From NCBI GenBank assembly GCA_002296225.1, contig DBHR01000027.1, positions 928 through 37,777 on the forward strand: a stretch of 36,850 nucleotides of DNA, given 5' to 3'. This document shows positions 16,618 to 22,979 of the stretch, piece by piece. The first letter of the stretch is position 1; every line of letters begins with the position of its first letter. Position numbers and translations under genes: made by a program. Under the pieces are notes generated by a model that did no database searches, was not told the DNA's origin, and saw only the letters and a list, made by a program, of their open reading frames with translations. Source of the DNA: Acidobacteria bacterium UBA823. Lineage in GTDB: Bacteria > Acidobacteriota > Vicinamibacteria > Vicinamibacterales > UBA823.

Positions 16618-17505
16618 GTGGCACGGAAGGCAGCGACTGACTTTTCCCCCGAGCTACTGAGTCTCTACGATCGCTACATACACGGTTTTATCACCCGCCG
16701 TGATTTCCTAGATCGTGCGACGAAGTTTGCCGGAGGCAGCGTCACGATAGCTGCGCTCTTGGAGCACCTTCGCCCGAAATATGTCGAGGCTCAGCAGATC
16801 ACCGGTAACGACCCCAGACTCCAAACGGAGTATCTTGACTATTCATCGCCAAACGGCGCTGGGACAATGCGCGGTTACCTCGCTCGCCCGATGCAGAAGC
16901 GTGGCCCCTTGCCTGGCGTGATCGTGATCCACGAGAATCGCGGCCTCAATCCTCATATCGAGGATGTCGGGCGGCGGGTAGCCTTGGCGGGCTATATCGC
17001 CTTCGCACCCGATGCCTTAGCACCCCTCGGCGGGTATCCCGGCAACGATGACGACGGTCGAACGCTGCAGCAACAGCGCGACCGAGAGGAAATGGTGGAA
17101 GACTTCGTTGCCGCCGTGGCTTTCCTGGAGTCACACGAGGCCTGCAACGGTACGGTTGGCGCGGTCGGCTTCTGCTTCGGAGGAAGCATGGCTAATACAC
17201 TCGCCGTCAGGATTCCCCATCTTGCGGCTGCCGTGCCGTTCTACGGCGGCCAGCCTGACGTCCTTGACGTGCCGAAGATTCAAGCGCCACTGCTGTTGCA
17301 TTACGCCGGGCTCGACGAACGGGTTAACGCGGGTTGGCCGAACTATGAGACGGCGTTACAAGCAAACGACAAGACTTATACAGCGCACGTCTATAGGGGC
17401 ACCAATCACGGCTTCCACAACGACACGACCCCCCGATATGACGAAGCTGCCGCTGGGCTGGCCTGGAAGCGGACAATCGAATTCTTCAACCAGACACTGC
17501 GCTGA
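16618..17505 (+). CDS. Tat-exported dienelactone hydrolase family protein
   Basis: This 295-residue alpha/beta-hydrolase of the dienelactone hydrolase family starts with GTG at 16618 after AGAGGAG. Residues 26-33 (TRRDFLDR) with a following hydrophobic stretch form a twin-arginine signal, though it is preceded by an unusually long N-region of about 25 residues. Catalytic features: HENRGL with Glu106, the nucleophile elbow GFCFGG with Cys186, Asp233 in GLDERV and His264 in TNHGFH. The Cys-Asp-His triad with a helper Glu is characteristic of dienelactone hydrolases, which open lactone rings. The YghX-like subgroup, often Tat-exported, fits best. It is probably periplasmic; the natural substrate is unknown. 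Confidence 0.88.
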   Translation: MARKAATDFSPELLSLYDRYIHGFITRRDFLDRATKFAGGSVTIAALLEHLRPKYVEAQQITGNDPRLQTEYLDYSSPNGAGTMRGYLARPMQKRGPLPGVIVIHENRGLNPHIEDVGRRVALAGYIAFAPDALAPLGGYPGNDDDGRTLQQQRDREEMVEDFVAAVAFLESHEACNGTVGAVGFCFGGSMANTLAVRIPHLAAAVPFYGGQPDVLDVPKIQAPLLLHYAGLDERVNAGWPNYETALQANDKTYTAHVYRGTNHGFHNDTTPRYDEAAAGLAWKRTIEFFNQTLR

Positions 17506-17548
17506 GCTGTGCGCCCATTGGTTCATAACCGTCCCGAGGAGGAAGACC

Positions 17549-18208
17549 ATGCCTGCCATCACAAAGCGTCTGATTGTGATCACGTTCGTCGCCATGGCCC
17601 CTCTCACTCTTGGGGCTCTGGTCGCACACCAGACTAATCCCGTCCATGCGCACATCGGTCATGTAATGGACGGTTTCCGGAACACGCCCAACGGCCAAGG
17701 ATTACTGCCCACGGCGATCGCAGAAGCCCAAATCGCCGCCCAGCATGCGACCCTAGTCGCTGGGAACACCGACAACCTAGAAGCGATGCAGCGACACGCC
17801 GGACACGTCCTTCATGCGGTCGATCCGACCGAAATGCCCAGTGGTCCCGGCTTGGGGTACGGGGTCAAGCCGGCCGCCGTCGGTGCAGCACGCCATATTC
17901 GCCTAGCCGCCAACAGTGAAGGTGCCTCTAGTAACGTCGCAACGCACGCCCAGCACGCTGAGACGTCGGCCAATAACTCGGTAGAGCGCGCCGATGCGTT
18001 AATCGCTCTTGCCAAGGAGATTCAAGAAGCCACGACGGTGGCCACCGCAGCCGACGCCGCCGAGCGACTGAGCACGTTGGCTGCTCAACTCATTGCTGGT
18101 CATGATGCCAATACCGACGGGCGCATCGGTTGGCAGGAACACGAGGGTGGTTTGCAGCAAGCCGAGCAACACGCCAATCTCATGAAGAAGGGTGAGGGAC
18201 TACCATAA
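17549..18208 (+). CDS. Exported His-rich helical protein with an EF-hand loop
   Basis: I do not recognise this 219-residue protein. The ATG at 17549 follows GAGGAGGAAG and opens a signal peptide (basic KR, then VITFVAMAPLTLGALVA, cleavage near VHAH at 32-35). The open frame extends upstream into the hydrolase gene and is shadow there. The mature part is alanine-rich and mostly helical with spaced histidines (HIGHVMDGF; HAGHVLHAVDP; ARHIRLAA; THAQHAETS). Residues 186-197 (DANTDGRIGWQE) form a canonical 12-residue EF-hand calcium loop with acidic or amide residues at positions 1, 3, 5 and 12. There is no CxxCH heme motif. A periplasmic metal-binding or four-helix-bundle protein is a reasonable guess. 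It is 43 bp after the dienelactone hydrolase, so it is probably cotranscribed. Confidence 0.75.
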   Translation: MPAITKRLIVITFVAMAPLTLGALVAHQTNPVHAHIGHVMDGFRNTPNGQGLLPTAIAEAQIAAQHATLVAGNTDNLEAMQRHAGHVLHAVDPTEMPSGPGLGYGVKPAAVGAARHIRLAANSEGASSNVATHAQHAETSANNSVERADALIALAKEIQEATTVATAADAAERLSTLAAQLIAGHDANTDGRIGWQEHEGGLQQAEQHANLMKKGEGLP

Positions 18209-18258
18209 CCCTCCGCTAATCACGTTTTTCAGAACCGCCTGACAACAAAGAGGCTCCC

Positions 18259-19059
18259 ATGGACGCACGTTTGCTACCAACCCTTCTCGTGCTGGCGCTG
18301 ACAGCGTCTAACTCGGCTATCGCGCAAATCCCGGACACGGTCTGGCTCGACGAACTCACGTGGACCGAAGTCCGAGCAAAGATCGACGGCGGTACAACAA
18401 CCGTCATCGTGGCAACGGCCGGCACCGAACAGAACGGCCCGCACATGGTCCTTGGCAAACACAAGTTCATCGTCGCCTCGGCGGCCGAACGGATCGGCCG
18501 GCGGCTTGGTAACGCGCTGGTGGCCCCCCTCGTGACCTACGTGCCCGAAGGCAACCTGAATCCGCCTTCCGGTCATATGCGCTATGCGGGCGCGATCACC
18601 CTACCTAACGAGCACTTCATGAAGCTGTTGGAGTTCGCCGCGCGCAGCCTAGCTGTGCATGGCTTCACAGACATCGTGTTCATCGGCGACAGCGGAGGTA
18701 ATCAGCGCGGCATGGAAGAGGTGTCGACATTACTCAACGTGGAATGGGCAACTAAAGCAGCACGGGTTCATTTCATCAGTGACTACTACTCAAACAACGG
18801 ATTCCGGCAATGGTTGGAGTTGCAGGGAGAAACCGCCGACAGCATCGGCCGTCACGCCGGGATCAGCGATACGTCACAACTTCTAGCCATAGCACCGCAG
18901 CACATCCGGCTCGACAAGCTGGCCCGTCAGGGCGGCTTCGAGGGTAGCGGCGTCTCGGGAGACCCGACCCGTGCCTCAGCCGAGTATGGCCACAAAGGGC
19001 TCGCGTTAAAGGTCGAGGCGGCCGTCAAGCAAATCACCGCATTGATCGCCGCACGATAG
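18259..19059 (+). CDS. Exported creatininase family protein
   Basis: This 266-residue protein has a signal peptide (MDARLLPTLLVLALTASNSA, cleavage after AIAQ). The creatininase fold is shown by GTEQNGPHMVLGKH (residues 55-68), LPNEHFMKLLEF, VFIGDSGGNQRG (140-151) and HAGISDTSQLL (199-209). In classical creatininase the first motif reads EQHGPH with a ligand Asp eleven residues after the Glu, and the third is GHGGN. Here Glu57 is kept, but the motif His is Asn59, the Asp position is His68, and the GHGGN His is Ser145. The family name therefore stands but the creatinine reaction does not follow. The family also covers mycofactocin maturation (MftE-like) and formylamidase-like amidohydrolases. 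Ribosome site AAAGAGG. Confidence 0.82.
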   Translation: MDARLLPTLLVLALTASNSAIAQIPDTVWLDELTWTEVRAKIDGGTTTVIVATAGTEQNGPHMVLGKHKFIVASAAERIGRRLGNALVAPLVTYVPEGNLNPPSGHMRYAGAITLPNEHFMKLLEFAARSLAVHGFTDIVFIGDSGGNQRGMEEVSTLLNVEWATKAARVHFISDYYSNNGFRQWLELQGETADSIGRHAGISDTSQLLAIAPQHIRLDKLARQGGFEGSGVSGDPTRASAEYGHKGLALKVEAAVKQITALIAAR

Positions 19060-19214
19060 TCGTTGACCCGGTCCGGCATCACAAGAATCAGCGGCGCCAC
19101 TTACCCCTAGGGCCTTTCCAACGCGACCATCCTGAAATGCGCACAACGCATTAATTTACCGAAACAGTCCCGGACACTTTGATACGTCCTGGCCGTAATT
19201 CTCGCGCCAACCGG

Positions 19215-19220
19215 TATAAT
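19215..19220 (+). promoter_or_regulatory. -10 box of the propeller/cytochrome gene
   Basis: A perfect TATAAT lies 48 bp before the ATG at 19268, in a 208 bp intergenic region in which I see nothing else. No good -35 is present. The following GCCAGCCTT nearly repeats that after the -10 at 16220. Confidence 0.45.
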
Positions 19221-19267
19221 GCCAGCCTTGATTCGCTGCGTAGCCCGCTCAGCAGTAGGAGGTCCGT

Positions 19268-20716
19268 ATGGCTGCAACGACACGACGTTTTCCTTGCCAT
19301 CTCCTAACCCTTTCGCTACTCGGAATCGTCACACTCGGCCTGCCGACCGTCGCCGGCGCCCAAAAGTCGATTATTGTCCAAACGAACGCGGCCGGTGACA
19401 ACGTGCACCTCATCGACCCGGTCTCCAACACCATCGTTGGTGAAATTTCCGGCATCGAGGTCAACCATGGTGCGGCGGCCGCGCCGGATGGTAGCCGCTT
19501 CTACGTCAGCAACGAAGTCGACCATACGCTTGATGCGGTCGATGCACGGACACTGGACATCACGCACAAAGTACCGCTCAGTGGCCGCCCCAACAACGTC
19601 GCTATCCGTGGCGATGGTCGGCGCGTCTATGTGGCTATCGTTTCGTCGCCGGGTGCAGTCGACGTGATCGACACGGTATCGATGGAGCGGGTGAAGAGAA
19701 TCGCCACGGCGGGCGGCGTCCACAATACGTTCATGACCCCAGACAGTAAATACGTCGTCGCCGGGTCCATCGCAGGCCGCAATCTCACTGTGATCGACGC
19801 CGAGAGCGAAGTCGCACTCTGGACTCTGTTTTTCAATGCGGGCGTCCGCCCGATGTCATTCGAAACGCATCCGGACGGGTCAACTAAACGAATCTTTGTC
19901 CAACTTTCTAACTTCCATGGATTTGCAGTCGTCAATTTCGATGAGCGGCGAGAAGAACTGAACCGAATAGAACTGCCCGAGATCCCCGAAGTGGAGCGGC
20001 ACACCGAATTCCTCCAGGGATCCCCATCACACGGCCAAGGTGTCGCGCCTGACGGCAAGACGCTGTGGCTCTGCAGTAAAGTGAACAGCCACGTCTACGC
20101 CTACTCATTACCCGATCTGAAGTATCTCGGCGGCGTCCACGTCGGCAGCCATCCGGACTGGCTCACGTTTTCACCTGACAGTAAGTACGTCTATGTGGCC
20201 AATGCCGGTTCGAACTCTACGTCGGTCGTCAACGTGGAGACGCTCAAAGAGGTCGTGCAGATTCCTGTCGGGCAAGTACCGAAACGTGTTATCACCGCGG
20301 TTGTCCCGGAAGCGACTGTCGCTGGGTGGAAAACCGCCACCGCCACATCCCGGGCATCGACTAGCCGTGAAGCGCTCGACTACGAATTCTTCAGGGAACA
20401 GGTGGAACCGATCTTCGTTCACAAGCGTGAAGGGCGCGCCCGCTGTGTCGTCTGTCATGCGACCAGAACGCGCTTTAGGCTTCAAGCGTCACCACCGGAG
20501 GGCGCCACCTGGACCGCCGAACAGTCCAGGCGGAATTTTGAAACTGCACGACGGATGGTCGTGCCCGGCGACCCACTGGGCAGCCGGCTCTTGCAACTAC
20601 CACTCGCGGAAGAGGCTGGCGGCAACTCGTTCCACCCGGGTGGTAAGCACTGGACGTCACAGACGGACCCCGAATGGCAGACGATCGCAAGCTGGATCCG
20701 CGGGAGCCGCGACTAG
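19268..20716 (+). CDS. Exported YVTN-type beta-propeller fused to a cytochrome c domain
   Basis: This 482-residue protein starts at 19268 after AGGAGG. It has a signal peptide (residues about 7-31, ending VAGAQ). Residues about 35-355 form a beta-propeller of YVTN/YncE type, with repeats such as NTIVGEISGIEVNHGAAAAP, DGSRFYVSN, DGRRVYVAI and DSKYVYVANAGSNST. After a Ser/Thr-rich linker (TATATSRASTSRE) comes a short C-terminal cytochrome c domain with one heme site, CVVCH (Cys393, Cys396, His397), ending in the conserved tail DPEWQTIASWI seen in planctomycete-type cytochromes. Periplasmic electron transfer or a redox-sensing propeller is likely. It has its own -10 at 19215 and converges on the DsrE-like gene with a 23 bp gap that holds no clear hairpin. 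Confidence 0.87.
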   Translation: MAATTRRFPCHLLTLSLLGIVTLGLPTVAGAQKSIIVQTNAAGDNVHLIDPVSNTIVGEISGIEVNHGAAAAPDGSRFYVSNEVDHTLDAVDARTLDITHKVPLSGRPNNVAIRGDGRRVYVAIVSSPGAVDVIDTVSMERVKRIATAGGVHNTFMTPDSKYVVAGSIAGRNLTVIDAESEVALWTLFFNAGVRPMSFETHPDGSTKRIFVQLSNFHGFAVVNFDERREELNRIELPEIPEVERHTEFLQGSPSHGQGVAPDGKTLWLCSKVNSHVYAYSLPDLKYLGGVHVGSHPDWLTFSPDSKYVYVANAGSNSTSVVNVETLKEVVQIPVGQVPKRVITAVVPEATVAGWKTATATSRASTSREALDYEFFREQVEPIFVHKREGRARCVVCHATRTRFRLQASPPEGATWTAEQSRRNFETARRMVVPGDPLGSRLLQLPLAEEAGGNSFHPGGKHWTSQTDPEWQTIASWIRGSRD

Positions 20717-20739
20717 GCAGCACCTCGCCCTAGATCGAG

Positions 20740-21450
20740 CTACTGCTTGTTATACGAGAGGCCCGCTTCCTGAGCCTTCTCGATCGCGATCACCATCGCC
20801 GGCACGATGGTCACTCCCGGCAGCAGGTTCGCTCGGAGCGCCGCCTCGATATCAGCCGCCATCCCTTTGCCCCGCGCTTCCAGTTCGAACACCCATGAAT
20901 TAAGAGCGTTGTTGCACAAAATAAACTTTGTGCCCATATCCTGAAGCTTCTCAATCCCGACCAGGGGCATAGCAGCCTCAAGCGCACCAAAATTAGGAGC
21001 CTGCAACCCCCTTGCGAGAAGAATCGAATCGTCCGAGGTCGGGCGATTGAACACGTTCCTCGTGTATGGTTGGCCCTCCGAATCTTCTAGGCCCGCGTAC
21101 TCACCTACCTTGTACTTGGACCAGATTTCGTCGTTAAATCCCATGAAAATACTCGACGCTGGACCCCCGCCGTAAAAGGTCCCCACGGTGCCTACCCGCT
21201 CATTGCCCACTCCGTAGGCCGAAGCATAGGTGCTGATGTAGTTGAAGATGTGCACCAGTGGAAAGCCCTGCTTGTGGTTCGGAAAGTCAAAGAAGCACTT
21301 GTGACTGCCCGACACTTCGCCGATCCAGTCCTCGTGACTCTGTTGCGCGGCCGCCACATCCCTCTCCCTCCAGGGGAGACCAGCCACGACGGCCGTTACC
21401 GCCACCTGACCCAGAAAACCGCGGCGGGGGGTTAGTTTGTTGGAACTCAT
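20740..21450 (-). CDS. Tat-exported DsrE-like protein
   Basis: This 236-residue protein starts at the ATG at 21450 after GGAGGAC. Residues 7-15 (TPRRGFLGQ) plus AVTAVVAGL form a twin-arginine signal. The mature C-terminal half has the look of the DsrE/DsrF/TusD sulfur-relay fold: GTKFILCNNAL with Cys179, where the family often has a reactive cysteine, and PGVTIVPAMVIAIEKAQEAGLSY, the typical final strand-helix. The first half carries an unusual Gly/Tyr-rich insert (GTFYGGGPASSIFMGF). DsrE proteins are normally cytoplasmic, so periplasmic export points to a different use, possibly a thiol or cofactor-related role. It diverges from the aminotransferase gene across a 218 bp region. Confidence 0.72.
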   Translation of the reverse strand: MSSNKLTPRRGFLGQVAVTAVVAGLPWRERDVAAAQQSHEDWIGEVSGSHKCFFDFPNHKQGFPLVHIFNYISTYASAYGVGNERVGTVGTFYGGGPASSIFMGFNDEIWSKYKVGEYAGLEDSEGQPYTRNVFNRPTSDDSILLARGLQAPNFGALEAAMPLVGIEKLQDMGTKFILCNNALNSWVFELEARGKGMAADIEAALRANLLPGVTIVPAMVIAIEKAQEAGLSYNKQ

Positions 21451-21541
21451 GGAAGTCCTCCAGGTAATGCTGTCACCTCGTACCGGTTAGCACCCTCGCC
21501 ATGCCGGATACGCCTTGAATATTTATGGACAATCGGCGCCA

Positions 21542-21550
21542 ATTATCACA
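21542..21550 (-). promoter_or_regulatory. Candidate extended -10 promoter for the DsrE-like gene
   Basis: Read on the minus strand the bases are TGTGATAAT, that is TGn plus GATAAT, an extended -10 with five of six consensus positions. It would give a leader of about 85 bases before the ATG at 21450. No -35 is evident. Confidence 0.35.
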
Positions 21551-21583
21551 CACCCTTACCAGTAGGACCTCTAGCGCTTCTAC

Positions 21584-21612
21584 TTGACACGAACACCGCT
21601 AGCACCGACACT
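21584..21612 (+). promoter_or_regulatory. Candidate promoter of the exported aminotransferase gene
   Basis: A perfect TTGACA at 21584-21589 is followed after 17 bp by GACACT (21607-21612), a weak -10 that keeps A2, A4 and T6. The predicted start near 21619 is just upstream of a strong hairpin and 50 bp before the ATG at 21669. Confidence 0.45.
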
Positions 21613-21623
21613 CAGGGTTTCAA

Positions 21624-21650
21624 GCAGCCGGTCGATGACGACCGGCCTGC
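21624..21650 (+). promoter_or_regulatory. 5' leader stem-loop
   Basis: GCCGGTCG (21627-21634) and CGACCGGC (21639-21646) form a perfect 8 bp stem around the loop ATGA, and GCA/TGC (21624-21626 with 21648-21650) extend it with one bulged C. It lies between the predicted start site and the ribosome site of the aminotransferase gene. It has no T-tract, so it is not an intrinsic terminator; an RNA-stability element or operator is possible. Confidence 0.5.
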
Positions 21651-21668
21651 CGAACGAAGGGGGCCTCT

Positions 21669-22838
21669 ATGTCACTGTCACGTCGCGCGTTCGTTCGTTC
21701 CCTTGGGGTCGGTGGCGCAGGCGCGCTATCTAGCACTTGGGTCGTCGGTCGAAACCACGAAGCTCTGGCCTGGGGACCGGACCCACTTGAAGCGGCCCGG
21801 CAGGCATCGACCCAGCAGGACGTGATCAGAATCAGCGGGAACGAAAACGCCCGCGGTCCCGGTAAGGCCGCCCTCGACGCCCTGCACAATGTTATTAGCG
21901 GAAAAGTCGGGCGTTACGGCCGTAACGTGGCACGCGACGACCTCCCGAAGGCCATTGCCCGACGCGTGGGCCATGGGCTGACGGCGGAGAATATTCTGAC
22001 GTCAACGGGCTCGAGCTTTATTCTGGCTGCTGGGGTGCGCGCCTACGTTTCGGAGAGTAAGCCGCTCGTCAACGGGTCCCCCTCTTACGGGGCCCCGAAT
22101 CGAACCGCCCGAACGATCGGTGCCAGTGTGCGTGAGATACCGGTCGATGCCAACCTAAAACTCGATCTGGACGGGATGGCCGAGGCCGCCAACGGCGCGG
22201 GGCTGGTCTTCCTTTGCAATCCGAATAACCCAACGGCCACTACGCATTCGCTAGACAATGTCTCGGCGTTCATTCGCCGGGTCAAGTCGAACTCACCGGA
22301 CACGGCGATCCTTGTCGACGAGGCCTACATCGAGTATGCGACCGACACGACCGTCGAGACAGCTGCTGCCCAGGCACTGGAATACGACGATGTCTTCATC
22401 GCAAGAACGTTCTCGAAGGCCTACGGCATGGCTGGGTTGCGGCTCGGCTATGCGGCCGGCCGACCGGCCACCCTCGCGAAACTCAATGCCGCCTGGGGCT
22501 TAGGCGATTTAAACATCCTGACAGCAACCGCTGCCATCGCGTCACTGAACGAACCCGATCACATGGTGGCTGAACGCGAGGAGAACAGTCGGATCCGAGA
22601 GTTCACGATCGATGCTTTCAGGGAAATGGGCTACGAGGCGTCAGACTCGCAAACCAACTTCCTGTTTGTGAACGTCCGTCAGCCCGCGGCGGAGTTCCGC
22701 GATGCCGCCCGCGAACAGGGCGTCATGGTGGGACGCGACTTCCCGCCGATGGAACAGACACATGCGCGCATCTCGCTTGGGACGATGGAGGAAATGGAGC
22801 GGGCCATGGAGGTCTTCAGAAAAATCCTCGAGACCTAG
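21669..22838 (+). CDS. Tat-exported PLP-dependent aminotransferase (HisC-like)
   Basis: This complete 389-residue class I/II aminotransferase has a twin-arginine signal (SRRAFVRSLG, residues 4-13, then a Gly/Ala-rich segment). Key residues are visible: RISGNENARGPG (54-65), FLCNPNNPTA (181-190), the Asp that pairs with the PLP pyridine nitrogen (DEAY, Asp217) and Tyr220, the Schiff-base lysine Lys250 in TFSKAYGMAGLRLGY, and the phosphate-binding Arg258. It resembles histidinol-phosphate aminotransferase, but export by Tat means it folds with PLP in the cytoplasm and works in the periplasm or on the membrane. No other his genes are nearby. The paralogue at 1-542 has the same organisation. The gene has its own promoter and a strong terminator after it, so it is a single-gene unit. 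Confidence 0.9.
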   Translation: MSLSRRAFVRSLGVGGAGALSSTWVVGRNHEALAWGPDPLEAARQASTQQDVIRISGNENARGPGKAALDALHNVISGKVGRYGRNVARDDLPKAIARRVGHGLTAENILTSTGSSFILAAGVRAYVSESKPLVNGSPSYGAPNRTARTIGASVREIPVDANLKLDLDGMAEAANGAGLVFLCNPNNPTATTHSLDNVSAFIRRVKSNSPDTAILVDEAYIEYATDTTVETAAAQALEYDDVFIARTFSKAYGMAGLRLGYAAGRPATLAKLNAAWGLGDLNILTATAAIASLNEPDHMVAEREENSRIREFTIDAFREMGYEASDSQTNFLFVNVRQPAAEFRDAAREQGVMVGRDFPPMEQTHARISLGTMEEMERAMEVFRKILET

Positions 22839-22868
22839 GCCTGAGCCGCACTCGCCGGACCATTCCCA

Positions 22869-22904
22869 GGGGCGCGCCGGCCCAGCCGGCCCGCCCCTTT
22901 TCTC
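22869..22904 (+). terminator. Intrinsic terminator of the aminotransferase gene
   Basis: A 13 bp GC-rich stem (22869-22881 with 22885-22897, one C/C mismatch) with a CCA loop is followed by TTTTCTC. It is 30 bp past the aminotransferase stop and upstream of the formate dehydrogenase promoter, so it separates the two units. Confidence 0.88.
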
Positions 22905-22933
22905 TAGTGCCATACCCAGGCACCCTGTAGCAC

Positions 22934-22962
22934 TTGGGGCGTAGCCACGTCTGGTGTATAAC
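22934..22962 (+). promoter_or_regulatory. Candidate promoter of the formate dehydrogenase operon
   Basis: TTGGGG (22934-22939, three of six) and TATAAC (22957-22962, five of six) are spaced by 17 bp. The start would fall near 22969, giving an 11-base leader with no Shine-Dalgarno sequence before the ATG at 22980. Confidence 0.45.
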
Positions 22963-22979
22963 GAACACGCAACTCCCTA

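Noticed and set aside
20717..20739. Bidirectional terminator in the 23 bp convergent gap; likewise at 28520-28542, 35369-35391 and 2405-2431.
   Set aside because: No stem-loop or T-tract is visible in any of these gaps.
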